DNA of 64,000 nt, from the NCBI GenBank assembly GCA_965246785.1, contig CBDFFM010000006.1, forward strand, positions 62,001 through 126,000, written 5' to 3'. Below are positions 9,758 to 18,095 of this stretch, piece after piece (the stretch's first letter is position 1; every line of letters begins with the position of its first letter). A model generated the notes under the pieces. The model worked only from the letters and a program-made list of their open reading frames with translations, was not told the DNA's origin and did not search any database. A program made the translations under genes and the position numbers. The stretch is from UBA1952 sp965246785. GTDB lineage: Bacteria > Bacteroidota > Bacteroidia > Chitinophagales > Chitinophagaceae.

Positions 9758-12142
9758 ATGATGAAAAAATTGATGCTCACGCTCGGCACTTTGTCGCTCC
9801 TTGCTTTCGGGGCAAAGGCGCAAAAAAGCCCTGCTCCCTGCGGGACGGACGAGTTTCACAGGGCGCAGATAGCGCTCCACCCGGAGCTTGCCGAGGAAGA
9901 GGCGCGCTTTAATGCCATTATTGAACAGGCCATGAAGGGGCAGGGTGCTGCGGCTACCGGCTCAACGGCCAAGACGGCTAAGACTGCCGGCGACTCCCTG
10001 GATGCGGCTGTGCCTTGGCCGGACGATGTAACTGACTATGATATACCGGTGGTCATCCACGTAATCTATGATTATGGCGTATCAAGCGCCTTTCCGGTGA
10101 CTGATAATGACATCTATGATTTCATGGTCAGGCTTAATAATTATTATAACCTCCGCTACAGCACCACCGGCATTATTGCGCCATTCAAGCCATATTTGGG
10201 TAATGCCCATTTCACCTTTCACCTTGCCAACAAAGACCCGCAGGGCAAACCCACGCGCGGCATTGTGCGCACGTACTCTTACCAAGCCTCCGGCGGTGAT
10301 GAGGCGGCTAAGATTGACCAATGGCCTCCTGACCAATACGTCAACATCTACTTTGAGAATTTTATAGCTAAGGCTGGCGCCGGCGCTTATGCCACTTTCC
10401 CATCCGATTATTCTACCAATCCTTATTCACAGGGCATCATCAGCGTCGCGAGCCAAGCGCTTACCTTAAGTAGCGCAAAGTTTACCATCGCGCACGAGTT
10501 GGGGCACTTCTTCTTCCTGTATCACGTTTGGAACAGCAATGGTAAAGGAGCGGATGAAATGCCATATGTTTGCGGCGATGACCAGGTGGATGACACGCCT
10601 CCTACCCATGGTCACATAAACTGCGGCACGACTGAGCTTTATGATACCATGTGCGCCACTGGCTACATGAAGATATATGATACAGTAACATCTTATCATA
10701 TGTTCAAGGATAAATCATCGGCCAGCACACTGAAAGATTATCCGGACACGGTCAATTCCCAGAACATTATGGACTATAGCTTCTGTAATGATGAAATGTT
10801 TACCAAAGGCCAGGTAGCCCGGATGCGCGCCGCTATCCGCAGCAATGTGGGTAACCGCTTCAAGCTCAAGACAGAAGCCAATCTGATACGTACCGGTATT
10901 AAGGATGCAAACGGCCAGTTTCTTCCGTCAATGGATATGACGCCGACTGCGCTTTACAGCGTGGCCCGCGATCGCAACTTTACCTGCCGGGGCAGCTCCG
11001 TAACCTTTACCAATCGCAGCTACAACGACACCATCGGTTCTGCCAACTGGACATTTAATAAGACGACTACGCCAAACTATACTCAGATTCTTTCTGTTAC
11101 TCCTACTTTCAACGATACCGGATGGATCACAGCTTCGCTAACGGTAAGTGGTAACGGCGCCGGCGCTTCCGGCTCTAACACCTACACCCGCAACGACCTC
11201 GTGTATGTGGCCGACGAAAACGGCATGAGCCCTTATATTGAGGAATTCAGCCCTTCTAATCAGCTCGGCAAGTTCCCCATCTTCAACTATTTTGATAATC
11301 CCAATTATCGCTGGGAGTACGTTAACAATGCGGGCTTCTACGATAAGACCTCTATTCGCTTCAAAAATTACGACCCGCGCGACCAGGTGAGTGTAAATTC
11401 CGGCGTGGCCCTGAATACAGCTTCGCAGTCTCCTCGCGGACTGTATGCCGACTTCTTTACACCGGGCTATAATCTCGCCGACGGCCAGTTTGCCAACAAG
11501 TGCTTCCTCAGCTTCTTCTCCGCCGGTGCTGCCCGCACGACCAAGCCTAATGAGATGAATGACTCGATGATGATTTCATACTCCACTAACTGCGGCCAGA
11601 GCTGGAATAACCTTCCTGCAGGTAAGCTTAAGTACGGCGCACTTTCCAACAATGGCTATCATGACGATGCCTTTGTGCCAGGCGGTTTTGGTGAGTGGAA
11701 GGAGCAGTCCATTCCTATTCCCACAAATGCGCGGGGTGCTACTACCTACTTCCGTTTCCGCTACTGGCCCGGCACTGATAATGCTTTCCGCTTCAGCGGC
11801 TTGGACTTCGGCACCGGCAATAACTTCTATATAGACCGCCTTTCCGTTACCAATGCGCCGCTCGGTGTGGAGAATGGCGTAATTGTGAAGCTTGGCATGA
11901 GCGTACGGCCTAACCCTACTTCCGGTGCGGCTACCATCCGCCTCAACGGCGGTGACAATAGTGTAGCCGAGGTAAACGTTACTGACGTAACGGGCAAGCT
12001 GGTTTTTCGCACGAGCGCGGTGCGCGCTGCCACTACTACCGAGATTGTAATTCCCGCAACCTCCATTGCGGTAAAGGGCATGTATCTCGTGCATGTGGTT
12101 ACCAACGGCGCTACGGAAACGCAGAAGCTGGTGGTTTACTAA
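9758..12142 (+). CDS. Secreted pappalysin-type (M43) zinc metalloprotease with T9SS sorting domain
   Basis: About 794 residues from ATG 9758 (MMKKLMLTLGTLSLLAFGAKAQ signal peptide); an upstream in-frame GTG is ignored because it would bury the signal. The metzincin zinc site HELGHFFFLYH lies at 246-256, followed by paired cysteines (CGDDQVDDTPPTHGHINC) and the Met-turn region NIMDYS, typical of M43/ulilysin-like proteases. The central part (~400-640) is Ig/PKD and jelly-roll-like with no catalytic signature. The C-terminus (MSVRPNPTSGAATIRL to LVVY) is a T9SS sorting domain. The inferred role is extracellular proteolysis after outer-membrane export. A promoter-like TACCTTTG precedes it and a strong terminator follows. 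Confidence 0.9.
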   Translation: MMKKLMLTLGTLSLLAFGAKAQKSPAPCGTDEFHRAQIALHPELAEEEARFNAIIEQAMKGQGAAATGSTAKTAKTAGDSLDAAVPWPDDVTDYDIPVVIHVIYDYGVSSAFPVTDNDIYDFMVRLNNYYNLRYSTTGIIAPFKPYLGNAHFTFHLANKDPQGKPTRGIVRTYSYQASGGDEAAKIDQWPPDQYVNIYFENFIAKAGAGAYATFPSDYSTNPYSQGIISVASQALTLSSAKFTIAHELGHFFFLYHVWNSNGKGADEMPYVCGDDQVDDTPPTHGHINCGTTELYDTMCATGYMKIYDTVTSYHMFKDKSSASTLKDYPDTVNSQNIMDYSFCNDEMFTKGQVARMRAAIRSNVGNRFKLKTEANLIRTGIKDANGQFLPSMDMTPTALYSVARDRNFTCRGSSVTFTNRSYNDTIGSANWTFNKTTTPNYTQILSVTPTFNDTGWITASLTVSGNGAGASGSNTYTRNDLVYVADENGMSPYIEEFSPSNQLGKFPIFNYFDNPNYRWEYVNNAGFYDKTSIRFKNYDPRDQVSVNSGVALNTASQSPRGLYADFFTPGYNLADGQFANKCFLSFFSAGAARTTKPNEMNDSMMISYSTNCGQSWNNLPAGKLKYGALSNNGYHDDAFVPGGFGEWKEQSIPIPTNARGATTYFRFRYWPGTDNAFRFSGLDFGTGNNFYIDRLSVTNAPLGVENGVIVKLGMSVRPNPTSGAATIRLNGGDNSVAEVNVTDVTGKLVFRTSAVRAATTTEIVIPATSIAVKGMYLVHVVTNGATETQKLVVY

Positions 12143-12168
12143 TCGCGATTTTTTGATTCCTTTTTTTC

Positions 12169-12200
12169 AGAAAGCCCCGGCCAATGCCGGGGCTTTCTCT
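12169..12200 (+). terminator. Rho-independent terminator after the metalloprotease
   Basis: A 13-bp stem (AGAAAGCCCCGGC with its complement) and 4-base loop CAAT, followed by CTTAG; a T-rich stretch precedes it, so it can serve either strand. Confidence 0.8.
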
Positions 12201-12214
12201 TAGGGTGCAACGGC

Positions 12215-12222
12215 TATCTTTG
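12215..12222 (+). promoter_or_regulatory. Candidate Bacteroidota -7 element (TATCTTTG)
   Basis: Matches TAnnTTTG followed by CGC, 24 bases before the FtsE-type ATPase start and directly after the preceding terminator. Confidence 0.6.
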
Positions 12223-12245
12223 CGCAGCCTCGCCAAGCCCGTTTT

Positions 12246-12938
12246 ATGCCCAATACGCCTACCGTTTCGCTGCGCAACGCCAATATTTATCAGGGCAAAA
12301 GCCTTATCCTGAGCAATGTGAACCTTGAAGTGATGAAGGGCGATTTCATTTACCTCATCGGCAAAACCGGCAGCGGAAAAAGCAGCCTGCTAAAGACGCT
12401 CTACGGCGATATTTATCTCACCGAAGGTGAAGGCGAGATAGCCGGCATTGACCTGAAAAAGCTGAAGTGGCAAAACATCCCGCAGCTCCGCCGCAACCTC
12501 GGCATAGTCTTTCAGGACTTCCGTTTGTTGAGTGACCGAAATGTGCAAGACAATCTGGAGTTTGTGCTCAAAGCCACAGGCCATACCGATAAAGCCATTA
12601 TTAAAGAAACGATAGACACCGTACTCAGCAAGGTGGGTCTTAAAAGCAAAGGCCACAAGATGCCGCATGAGATGAGCGGCGGCGAGCAGCAGCGCGTTGA
12701 CATAGCCCGCGCCCTGCTGAATAAGCCCAAGCTGATTGTGGCCGACGAGCCAACCGGAAACCTTGACCCTGACACTGCCGACGAGATCATGCAGCTCCTC
12801 TTCTCCATCTGCCGCGATTACCAGACGGCGGTGGTGATGGCTACGCACGATTATACCCTTATCCAGAAATATCCCGCCCGCGTAGTGCGCATAGAAGCCG
12901 GCACCGCCCGCGAGATTACGGCGGCGGGAATGGCGTAG
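12246..12938 (+). CDS. ftsE: FtsE-type ABC transporter ATPase
   Basis: 230 residues with every ATPase motif: Walker A GKTGSGKSS (39-47), Q-loop VFQDFRLL (~88-95), signature SGGEQQR (144-150), Walker B LIVADEP (163-169), and switch His in ATHDY. The size, the YLIGKTGSGKSSLLK form and the FQDFRLL Q-loop are typical of FtsE, the cytoplasmic ATPase that works with FtsX to control cell-wall hydrolases at division. No ftsX is adjacent: the next gene is upp. Bacteroidota often separate the two. A LolD/MacB-like role cannot be excluded, but the sequence fits FtsE better. Single-gene unit with its own promoter motif. Confidence 0.8.
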   Translation: MPNTPTVSLRNANIYQGKSLILSNVNLEVMKGDFIYLIGKTGSGKSSLLKTLYGDIYLTEGEGEIAGIDLKKLKWQNIPQLRRNLGIVFQDFRLLSDRNVQDNLEFVLKATGHTDKAIIKETIDTVLSKVGLKSKGHKMPHEMSGGEQQRVDIARALLNKPKLIVADEPTGNLDPDTADEIMQLLFSICRDYQTAVVMATHDYTLIQKYPARVVRIEAGTAREITAAGMA

Positions 12939-12948
12939 CCTATATTGT

Positions 12949-13008
12949 TGGAGTGTTGGAATGTTTGAATATTCTCATAACGTTCAATGCTCCAACATCA
13001 AACGTACC
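12949..13008. repeat. Short-word intergenic repeat, imperfect inverted
   Basis: The words TTGGAGTGTTGGAATG and, inverted, CAATGCTCCAACATCAAACG flank an AT-rich centre. The same word set recurs at 52417-52455 in opposite orientation (TTCAAACACTCCAACACTCC). It lies directly before the upp start codon. Confidence 0.55.
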
Positions 13009-13659
13009 ATGCTCACTAATCTCTCCGACATAAACTCACTGCTCCGCGTATGGATGCGCGAGTTGCGCGATACAGCCATTCAGGATGACCGTGCCCGCTT
13101 CCGGCGGAATATGGAGCGCATTGGCGAGGTGGCGGCCTATGAGTTGTCCAAGACGCTGCAATTTGAGCAGACGACGGTACAAACGCCTATGGGTGAATGT
13201 GAATGCCTGGCCTTACAGCAGCAGCCGGTCATTGCCACCATCCTGCGTGCAGGCCTCCCGCTACAGACAGGACTGATGAACTACTTTGACCGCGCCGATG
13301 CGGCCTTTGTAGCCGCCTACCGCCGCCATAATCGCGACGGCTCCTTTGAGATAGAGCAGCAGTACCTTACCTCGCCCGACCTGGACGGCCGCATCCTCAT
13401 CATTGCCGACCCGATGCTGGCTACCGGTGCTTCCCTCTCACTGGCAATAGAATCCTTGCTGGAAAATGGAACCCCTTCACAAATCCATATCGTAACTGCC
13501 ATTGCCTGTACGGAGGGTGTGGACTTCATCCTGCGGCGTCACCCGGAAGTCTTTATCTGGAGCGGTGATGTGGACGATGAACTGACCGCCCGCGGCTATA
13601 TCGTGCCCGGTCTCGGCGATGCCGGCGACCTCTCCTACGGCAGCAAGCGGCAGGCTTAA
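13009..13659 (+). CDS. upp: Uracil phosphoribosyltransferase
   Basis: 216 residues from ATG 13009 (MLTNLSDINSLLRVWMRELR); the earlier in-frame ATG at 12961 would only add translated intergenic repeat. Converts uracil and PRPP to UMP for pyrimidine salvage. Recognised by the PRTase loop IIADPMLATGAS, the ILRAGLPLQTG segment that binds PRPP, the EIEQQYL region, and the C-terminal uracil-binding segment YIVPGLGDAGD. Length fits the family (about 208-220). The gene stands alone between ftsE and the PorP/SprF gene. Confidence 0.9.
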   Translation: MLTNLSDINSLLRVWMRELRDTAIQDDRARFRRNMERIGEVAAYELSKTLQFEQTTVQTPMGECECLALQQQPVIATILRAGLPLQTGLMNYFDRADAAFVAAYRRHNRDGSFEIEQQYLTSPDLDGRILIIADPMLATGASLSLAIESLLENGTPSQIHIVTAIACTEGVDFILRRHPEVFIWSGDVDDELTARGYIVPGLGDAGDLSYGSKRQA

Positions 13660-13782
13660 AAATCTACTTGCAATACCCAACCAAAATTTATCCTGGCCCG
13701 TCTTGTATAGTTAGTGAAATAGGCCTACTTTGGCTTTCTGAAAAGTAATTTTTACACCCCATTATCAAATAATTTTCCGCAG

Positions 13783-14817
13783 ATGAAGCGAATCATACTC
13801 GGCCTCAGTGTAGCCATGGTAACAGCGAGCGCGGCGCAGGCTCAGGACATCCACCATACCCAATACTTCGCGTCTCCGCTGACGCTTAATCCCGCCCTCA
13901 CCGGCCTCGTGCGCGAGGATATTCGCGTAACGGCCAACTACCGTACGCAGTGGTACACCGTTTCTGCCCATCCTTATCAGACTGCTGTGGTGTCTTACGA
14001 CATGGCGACGATGAAGAACCGGCTGCCGGAAGGCGACGCGCTTGGTATCGGTATCGTTGGCTCTTTTGACCGTTCCGGTGTAGGTGCGCTGCAAGCGATT
14101 AATGTAGGTCTTTCAGCTGCTTACCACAAAGCCTTCGGCGTAGAAAAGCAGCATACCTTCTCCGTGGGTGTGCAGGGTATGCTGGTGCAGAAATCACTGG
14201 ACTTTACCAAACTCAAATTCGAAGACCAATTTGACCCTGCTTCCGGATATGCCAACCGTACAACCGGCGAAAACACGCAGAACAAAGACCTTACTTACCC
14301 CGATTTCAGCGTAGGCCTCATGTATTCCGGGCGCGTAAGCGAGCATGCCACTGCATATATCGGCGGCTCTGCATATCACCTTACTACGCCCACTGAAACC
14401 TTCCTTAGCGGCAATAATACTATCCACCGCCGTTTCAACGGCTATCTCGGCGGCTCCTTTGACCTGAACGAGAACATGGTGCTGTATGCATCTGCCCTTT
14501 ACCAAAATCAGGCTTCCGCTACCGAAGTAATGCTGGGCGCTGCCGCCGGCTTCATCCTCAACCCCGGCCACGAAGAGTATCGTCAGAATACCGTTCTTTA
14601 CCTCGGCGGCTGGTACCGCTACGGCGATGGCATCTGCCCTTACATTGGCTTGGAATGGACGAAGATGACCCTCGGCATCTCCTACGATGTGAATACATCT
14701 TCCTTCACGCCGGCTACCGGCAGCCAAGGCGCGTATGAGCTGACACTGACTTTCAACGGCAAAATCATCCGTCACGATGCCGATCCGAGCTACAACTTCT
14801 CCTGCCCGAAATTCTAA
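13783..14817 (+). CDS. PorP/SprF-family type IX secretion membrane protein
   Basis: 344 residues with a signal peptide (MKRIILGLSVAMVTASAAQAQ) and the family hallmark just after it: DIHHTQYFASPLTLNPALTG, then NYRTQW. The rest alternates in beta-strand fashion to an outer-membrane barrel, ending SCPKF. PorP/SprF proteins are outer-membrane partners of T9SS; genomes carry many copies, usually next to a large secreted substrate that they help attach to the surface (as SprF for SprB). Here no such substrate is adjacent, so the cognate cargo is unknown. A terminator follows at once. This may be an accessory paralogue rather than the core PorP. Confidence 0.88.
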   Translation: MKRIILGLSVAMVTASAAQAQDIHHTQYFASPLTLNPALTGLVREDIRVTANYRTQWYTVSAHPYQTAVVSYDMATMKNRLPEGDALGIGIVGSFDRSGVGALQAINVGLSAAYHKAFGVEKQHTFSVGVQGMLVQKSLDFTKLKFEDQFDPASGYANRTTGENTQNKDLTYPDFSVGLMYSGRVSEHATAYIGGSAYHLTTPTETFLSGNNTIHRRFNGYLGGSFDLNENMVLYASALYQNQASATEVMLGAAAGFILNPGHEEYRQNTVLYLGGWYRYGDGICPYIGLEWTKMTLGISYDVNTSSFTPATGSQGAYELTLTFNGKIIRHDADPSYNFSCPKF

Positions 14818-14836
14818 GCCTTCTGGACATGGTATT

Positions 14837-14864
14837 AAAAACCGCCTTCGGGCGGTTTTTTTAT
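14837..14864 (+). terminator. Rho-independent terminator after PorP/SprF gene
   Basis: AAACCGCC-TTCG-GGCGGTTT stem with the stable TTCG tetraloop, followed by a run of T. Confidence 0.92.
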
Positions 14865-14970
14865 TGCTTAGCCGGCTACATCACCTTCCCGCCAATTTAT
14901 ATAGGTCTTCCTGTAGCTTGGTTGGAGCGAAGCCTAATAGTCACTCAATGAGGTGTTGTAAGTCTGTTGA

Positions 14971-15035
14971 GCGTTACACAAGGCATTCCGCCCTACGCAT
15001 CAGACACTTCGGTCGCCAAATGCCTTGTGTAACGC
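14971..15035. repeat. 17-bp perfect inverted repeat leading into the tandem array
   Basis: Arms GCGTTACACAAGGCATT (14971-14987) and AATGCCTTGTGTAACGC (15019-15035) are perfect complements with a 31-base loop. The right arm is the first unit of the 21-bp array, so the left arm is effectively an inverted copy of a repeat unit. Confidence 0.85.
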
Positions 15036-15228
15036 CCGGAATGCCTAGTGCGAGGCCTGGAATGACAGATGCGGGCACGGAAACGCCAGATGTACGAGCT
15101 GGAATGCCCGGTGCAAGCACCGACATGCCCGGTGTAAAGGCCGAAACGCCAAGTGTGAGACCAGAAACGCCAGGTGCAAAAGGCGAAATGCCGGGTGTGA
15201 GGCGAGAAATGGTAGATTTCTGCACGAT
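15019..15228. repeat. Degenerate 21-bp tandem repeat, about 10 units, non-coding
   Basis: Units start at 15019, 15040, 15061, 15082, 15103, 15124, 15145, 15166, 15187 and 15208 (last degenerate). The shared core is AAYGCC at columns 1-6, TG at columns 10-11 and G at column 20; other columns vary, mostly by transitions. Because 21 is divisible by 3, open frames with heptapeptide periodicity appear on both strands (e.g. PGMPSAR/TETPDVR/PETPGAK), but no frame has a start, RBS or conserved third-position pattern. The whole 14865-15351 interval holds only this array, the inverted repeat and the leader of the glycosyltransferase. Confidence 0.8.
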
Positions 15229-15351
15229 CAGCACTCGAGCACAGAACTGATACCGACCTCCGCTCATCTAGGAAAAGTATTGTGCGACTGCGTGCGGTAA
15301 GCAAACTTGCGTGCGAATGTATCGCCCCTGTGGGCGTACTTTTATCGCCTT

Positions 15352-16484
15352 ATGCCCGGGCGCTCTTGCCGCATTCTGTCCATTGCTCCATACCGCGTTT
15401 TGCCGGCCACCACAGGCGGCCATTGGGGCATCGTGTCCATGCACGATGCGCTGGGAAGACGCTGCCAAGACCACATCATCAGCACGACGGACAACGGCTC
15501 GGAAGACGGCTATTCCTTCCAGATGCACCGCATCTTTCCGCCGTTCCCGAAGCGCTACATCCCGCTGTATGGCTTACGGGAAGCAGCCGGCATTGCGCGC
15601 CCGCTACGACGCTACACACATCTTCTGCGACCATCCCTACATGGCGCCGCTCGCCATTGCGCTGTCGCGGCAGTTGCGCATACCCTGGGTGCTGCGCAGC
15701 CACAATATTGAGGCAGAGCGCTTCCGGCACCTGGGGAAGCGTTGGTGGCGCGTGTTCCGCATGTTTGAAGGCGCCGCAATGCGGGCGGCGCATGGCATCT
15801 TCTTCATCACGCCGGAAGACTGCGCCGCTGCGGTGAAGGCGTACAGGCTGAAGATCGATAAGTGCCATCTTGCACCTTACGGAACGGTGCTCCATACCGC
15901 GCCCGAAGGCCATGCGGCGGCGAAGGACGCGCTTGCGAAGAGCATGGGCCTGAATACGTCGTTGCCCTGGCTATACTTCCTTGGCGTGCATAGCTACGCG
16001 CCGAATGCGGAGGCGGTGGCGCACATCGTTGACAACGTGCATCCTCGGTTGCTGGCATTGGGCCTGCGCTATGAGTTGATTATAGGCGGCAAGGGGCTGC
16101 CGCAGCAATTGCAGAATGCCATCTCCGCCAACGGCGGAAGGTGTGCGCTATACCGGCTTTATAGAGCAGTTGGATACCTTCCTCAAAGCCTGCGACGTGA
16201 TGCTCAATCCGCTCACTACAGGCGGCGGCATTAAGACAAAGGCCGTGGAGGCGCTGGCTTACAACAAGATTGTGGTAAGCACGGAAAACGGAGCTGCGGG
16301 CATCCTTCCCCAATTCTGCGGCGATAATCTCCTTATTACTCCGGACGGTAATTGGGATGCATTCACCAAAGCGACACTGGACGCCATGCAGCGCCAGCCG
16401 GATATACCCCCGGCTTTCTATGAGCATTACAATTGGGATGCTATTGCCGGCCACGTCTTGTCAGTAATGGCAGGGCTGAAGTAG
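15352..16484 (+). pseudogene. Family 4 glycosyltransferase interrupted by two +1 frameshifts
   Basis: Read through three frames it is one ~377-residue GT4-type protein: it starts MPGRSCRILSIAPYRVLPAT with TGGHWGIVSMHDAL (N-terminal GT-B lobe), continues as YDATHIFCDHPYMAPLAIAL and RSHNIEAERFRHLG, and ends in the donor-binding lobe (YTGFIEQLDTFLKACDVMLN, LTTGGGIKTKAVEALAYNKIVV). One extra base near 15588-15590 (GCAGCCGGCATTG) and one near 16131-16138 (AACGGCGGAAGG) break the frame. Both are single-base insertions in GG-containing runs, so sequencing error is at least as likely as true decay. Role: transfer of a nucleotide-sugar residue in LPS or capsule assembly; specificity not predictable. 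The start is preceded by TACTTTTATCGCC, a near-match to the local promoter motif. Confidence 0.8.
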
Positions 16485-16504
16485 AGCATGTTGGTTTTGG
16501 ATGG

Positions 16505-16876
16505 TCATCCGTTGCTGAGCCTATAGCCGGCATAGCAAAGCAAGATGCCAAAGGCTAAGCTGGTGACGGTATATAAAATGGCCGTGCCGTTGCCGCCGCT
16601 TTCAAAAAGCTTTACGTTATCCAGCGCGAAGGCGGAGAAGGTGGTGAAGCCGCCGCAGAGGCCAGTAGCAAGTAGCGCCCAGCCTGCTCCCTCCATCCAA
16701 TGTGTGCGCGGAGTAAGGCCTGCGAGGATGCCGATAATGAAACAGCCTGCAAGGTTCACACTAAGCGTTGCCCAAGGAAAGCCGGCGGCCTGCCGGGGAA
16801 GCAGGATGGCTATAGCGTAGCGTAACATGCTGCCCGCCGCACCACCCGCGCCAACGAGCAGGAAGTTTTTCAACAT
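16505..16876 (-). CDS. crcB: Fluoride ion channel CrcB/FluC
   Basis: 123 residues with four hydrophobic segments and the family motifs GAGGAAGSMLRYAI (N-terminal), WATLSVNLAGCFIIG and GLCGGFTTFSAFALD. Dual-topology homodimers export fluoride across the inner membrane. Length is exactly typical (about 120-130). Only one copy is present, fitting a homodimer. No fluoride riboswitch was recognised in its short upstream region. Confidence 0.9.
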   Translation of the reverse strand: MLKNFLLVGAGGAAGSMLRYAIAILLPRQAAGFPWATLSVNLAGCFIIGILAGLTPRTHWMEGAGWALLATGLCGGFTTFSAFALDNVKLFESGGNGTAILYTVTSLAFGILLCYAGYRLSNG

Positions 16877-16900
16877 GCCCGAAAGTAAGAAAGGCGGAAC

Positions 16901-17968
16901 CTATGGAATCCAGTCGCAGATAAACAGGTTAGTGGCGTGCGTACCGCCATTATTCCGGTTAGAGGAGAAGATGAACTTTTTACCGTCCGGCGAGAAGGCT
17001 GGGAAAGCATCAAAGCCGCCATCATGCGAAACCTTTTCCAGACCGGTGCCATCCAGATTAATCAGGTAAAGATTGAAGGGGAAGCCGCGCTCATACTCAT
17101 AATCGGAGGCGAAGATGATGCGCTTGCCGTCCGGCGTGAAGTTGGGCGCCCAGTTGGCCTTGCCGAGCTGCGTGATTTGCTTGACATCGTTGCCGTCTGC
17201 GTTGGCCGTGAATACTTCCATCTGCGTGGGCATCACGAGGCCTTTTGCATAAAGCTCCTTGTAGAGCTTCACCTCTTCATCCGTCTTCGGGCGGGAAGCG
17301 CGCCATACAATCTTCTTCCCGTCGCGTGAAAACCATGCGCCGCCGTCGTAGCCTAACTCGTGTGTAATCTGGCGCACATCGCTCCCATCCAGATTCATAG
17401 TATAGAGGTCAAGGTCGCCGTTGCGGGTGGAGGTAAAGATGATGCGGTCACCTTTCGGGGAAATGGTGGCTTCGGCATCATAACCGGGGGCGTTGGTGAG
17501 GCGCTTTGTCACCTTGCCGTTCAGGTCGGCAATTACAATATCGTAGGTATCGTAGATGGGCCACACGTAGTGCTTCACATCACGGCGGTCGGGCGCTTTA
17601 GGGCAGGTGTCGGCGGCGAGGTGGGTGGTGGCGTAGAGCAGATGCTTGCCGTCCGGCATCAGGTAAGAACAGGTAGTGCGACCCTTGCCGGTGGAGACGG
17701 TCTTGTAAACAAACTTGCCGCCCTTTGGTGAGTTGAGTGTGCCGTAAAAAATCTGGTCGCAGGGAATGCCCTCAGCAGCGTTGGTGCGCTGAAAGACGAA
17801 GTGCTGGTTGTCCCAACCGAAGTAAGCCTCGGCATTATCGCCGCCAAAGGTGAGCTGGCGGACATTTTTGAAGTGCTTTTCGGAAGGGTAGAGGATGGCG
17901 GAGCCTTTATCCTGCGCAACGGCAGCAAAGGCAGGAAGCAGAAGCGAAAGAAGCAGTAAACAGCGCAT
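16901..17968 (-). CDS. Secreted TolB-like (PD40) beta-propeller protein
   Basis: 355 residues. A signal peptide (MRCLLLLSLLLPAFAAVAQ) is followed by a six-bladed WD40-like/PD40 propeller with the repeat pattern 'ISPKGDRIIFTSTRNGDLDLY', 'FSRDGKKIVWRASRP', 'FTPDGKRIIFASDYE', 'FSPDGKKFIFSSNRN'. Such proteins are periplasmic or surface scaffolds; some are fused to peptidases, but no hydrolase domain is present here. It lies 24 bp from crcB's start on the same strand and may share a transcript, though no functional link is evident. Confidence 0.8.
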   Translation of the reverse strand: MRCLLLLSLLLPAFAAVAQDKGSAILYPSEKHFKNVRQLTFGGDNAEAYFGWDNQHFVFQRTNAAEGIPCDQIFYGTLNSPKGGKFVYKTVSTGKGRTTCSYLMPDGKHLLYATTHLAADTCPKAPDRRDVKHYVWPIYDTYDIVIADLNGKVTKRLTNAPGYDAEATISPKGDRIIFTSTRNGDLDLYTMNLDGSDVRQITHELGYDGGAWFSRDGKKIVWRASRPKTDEEVKLYKELYAKGLVMPTQMEVFTANADGNDVKQITQLGKANWAPNFTPDGKRIIFASDYEYERGFPFNLYLINLDGTGLEKVSHDGGFDAFPAFSPDGKKFIFSSNRNNGGTHATNLFICDWIP

Positions 17969-18017
17969 AGATGAGTCTTGAAAATTTTACAACGGCAAAA
18001 GTCGGCAAGGAAGGCGT

Positions 18018-18077
18018 CTGCTCATTCGCTGCGAGAAAATTGATTCCCTTCGGGAATGACAAGGTTTGGGCGAGCAG
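18018..18077. repeat. Dispersed hairpin element, copy 1
   Basis: Bounded by CTGCTC/GAGCAG and containing ATTCCC-TTCG-GGGAAT; it includes CATTCGCTGCGAGAAAA, the complement of a segment inside the inverted repeat at 43387-43520, and GGGAATGAC..TTTGGGCGAG, echoed at 45857-45879. It lies just past the TamL stop and may also serve as its terminator. Confidence 0.6.
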
Positions 18078-18095
18078 ACACGGAATTATACCCGG

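Noticed and set aside
15019..15228. Possible CRISPR array
   Set aside because: The 21-bp units are contiguous with no unique spacers and no cas genes are nearby.
14948..15250. Heptapeptide-repeat open frame (PGMPSAR, PETPGAK, ...) across the 21-bp array
   Set aside because: All frames on both strands are open there because 21 is divisible by three; no ribosome-binding site or coding-type third-position bias, and the reading frame upstream runs through a terminator.
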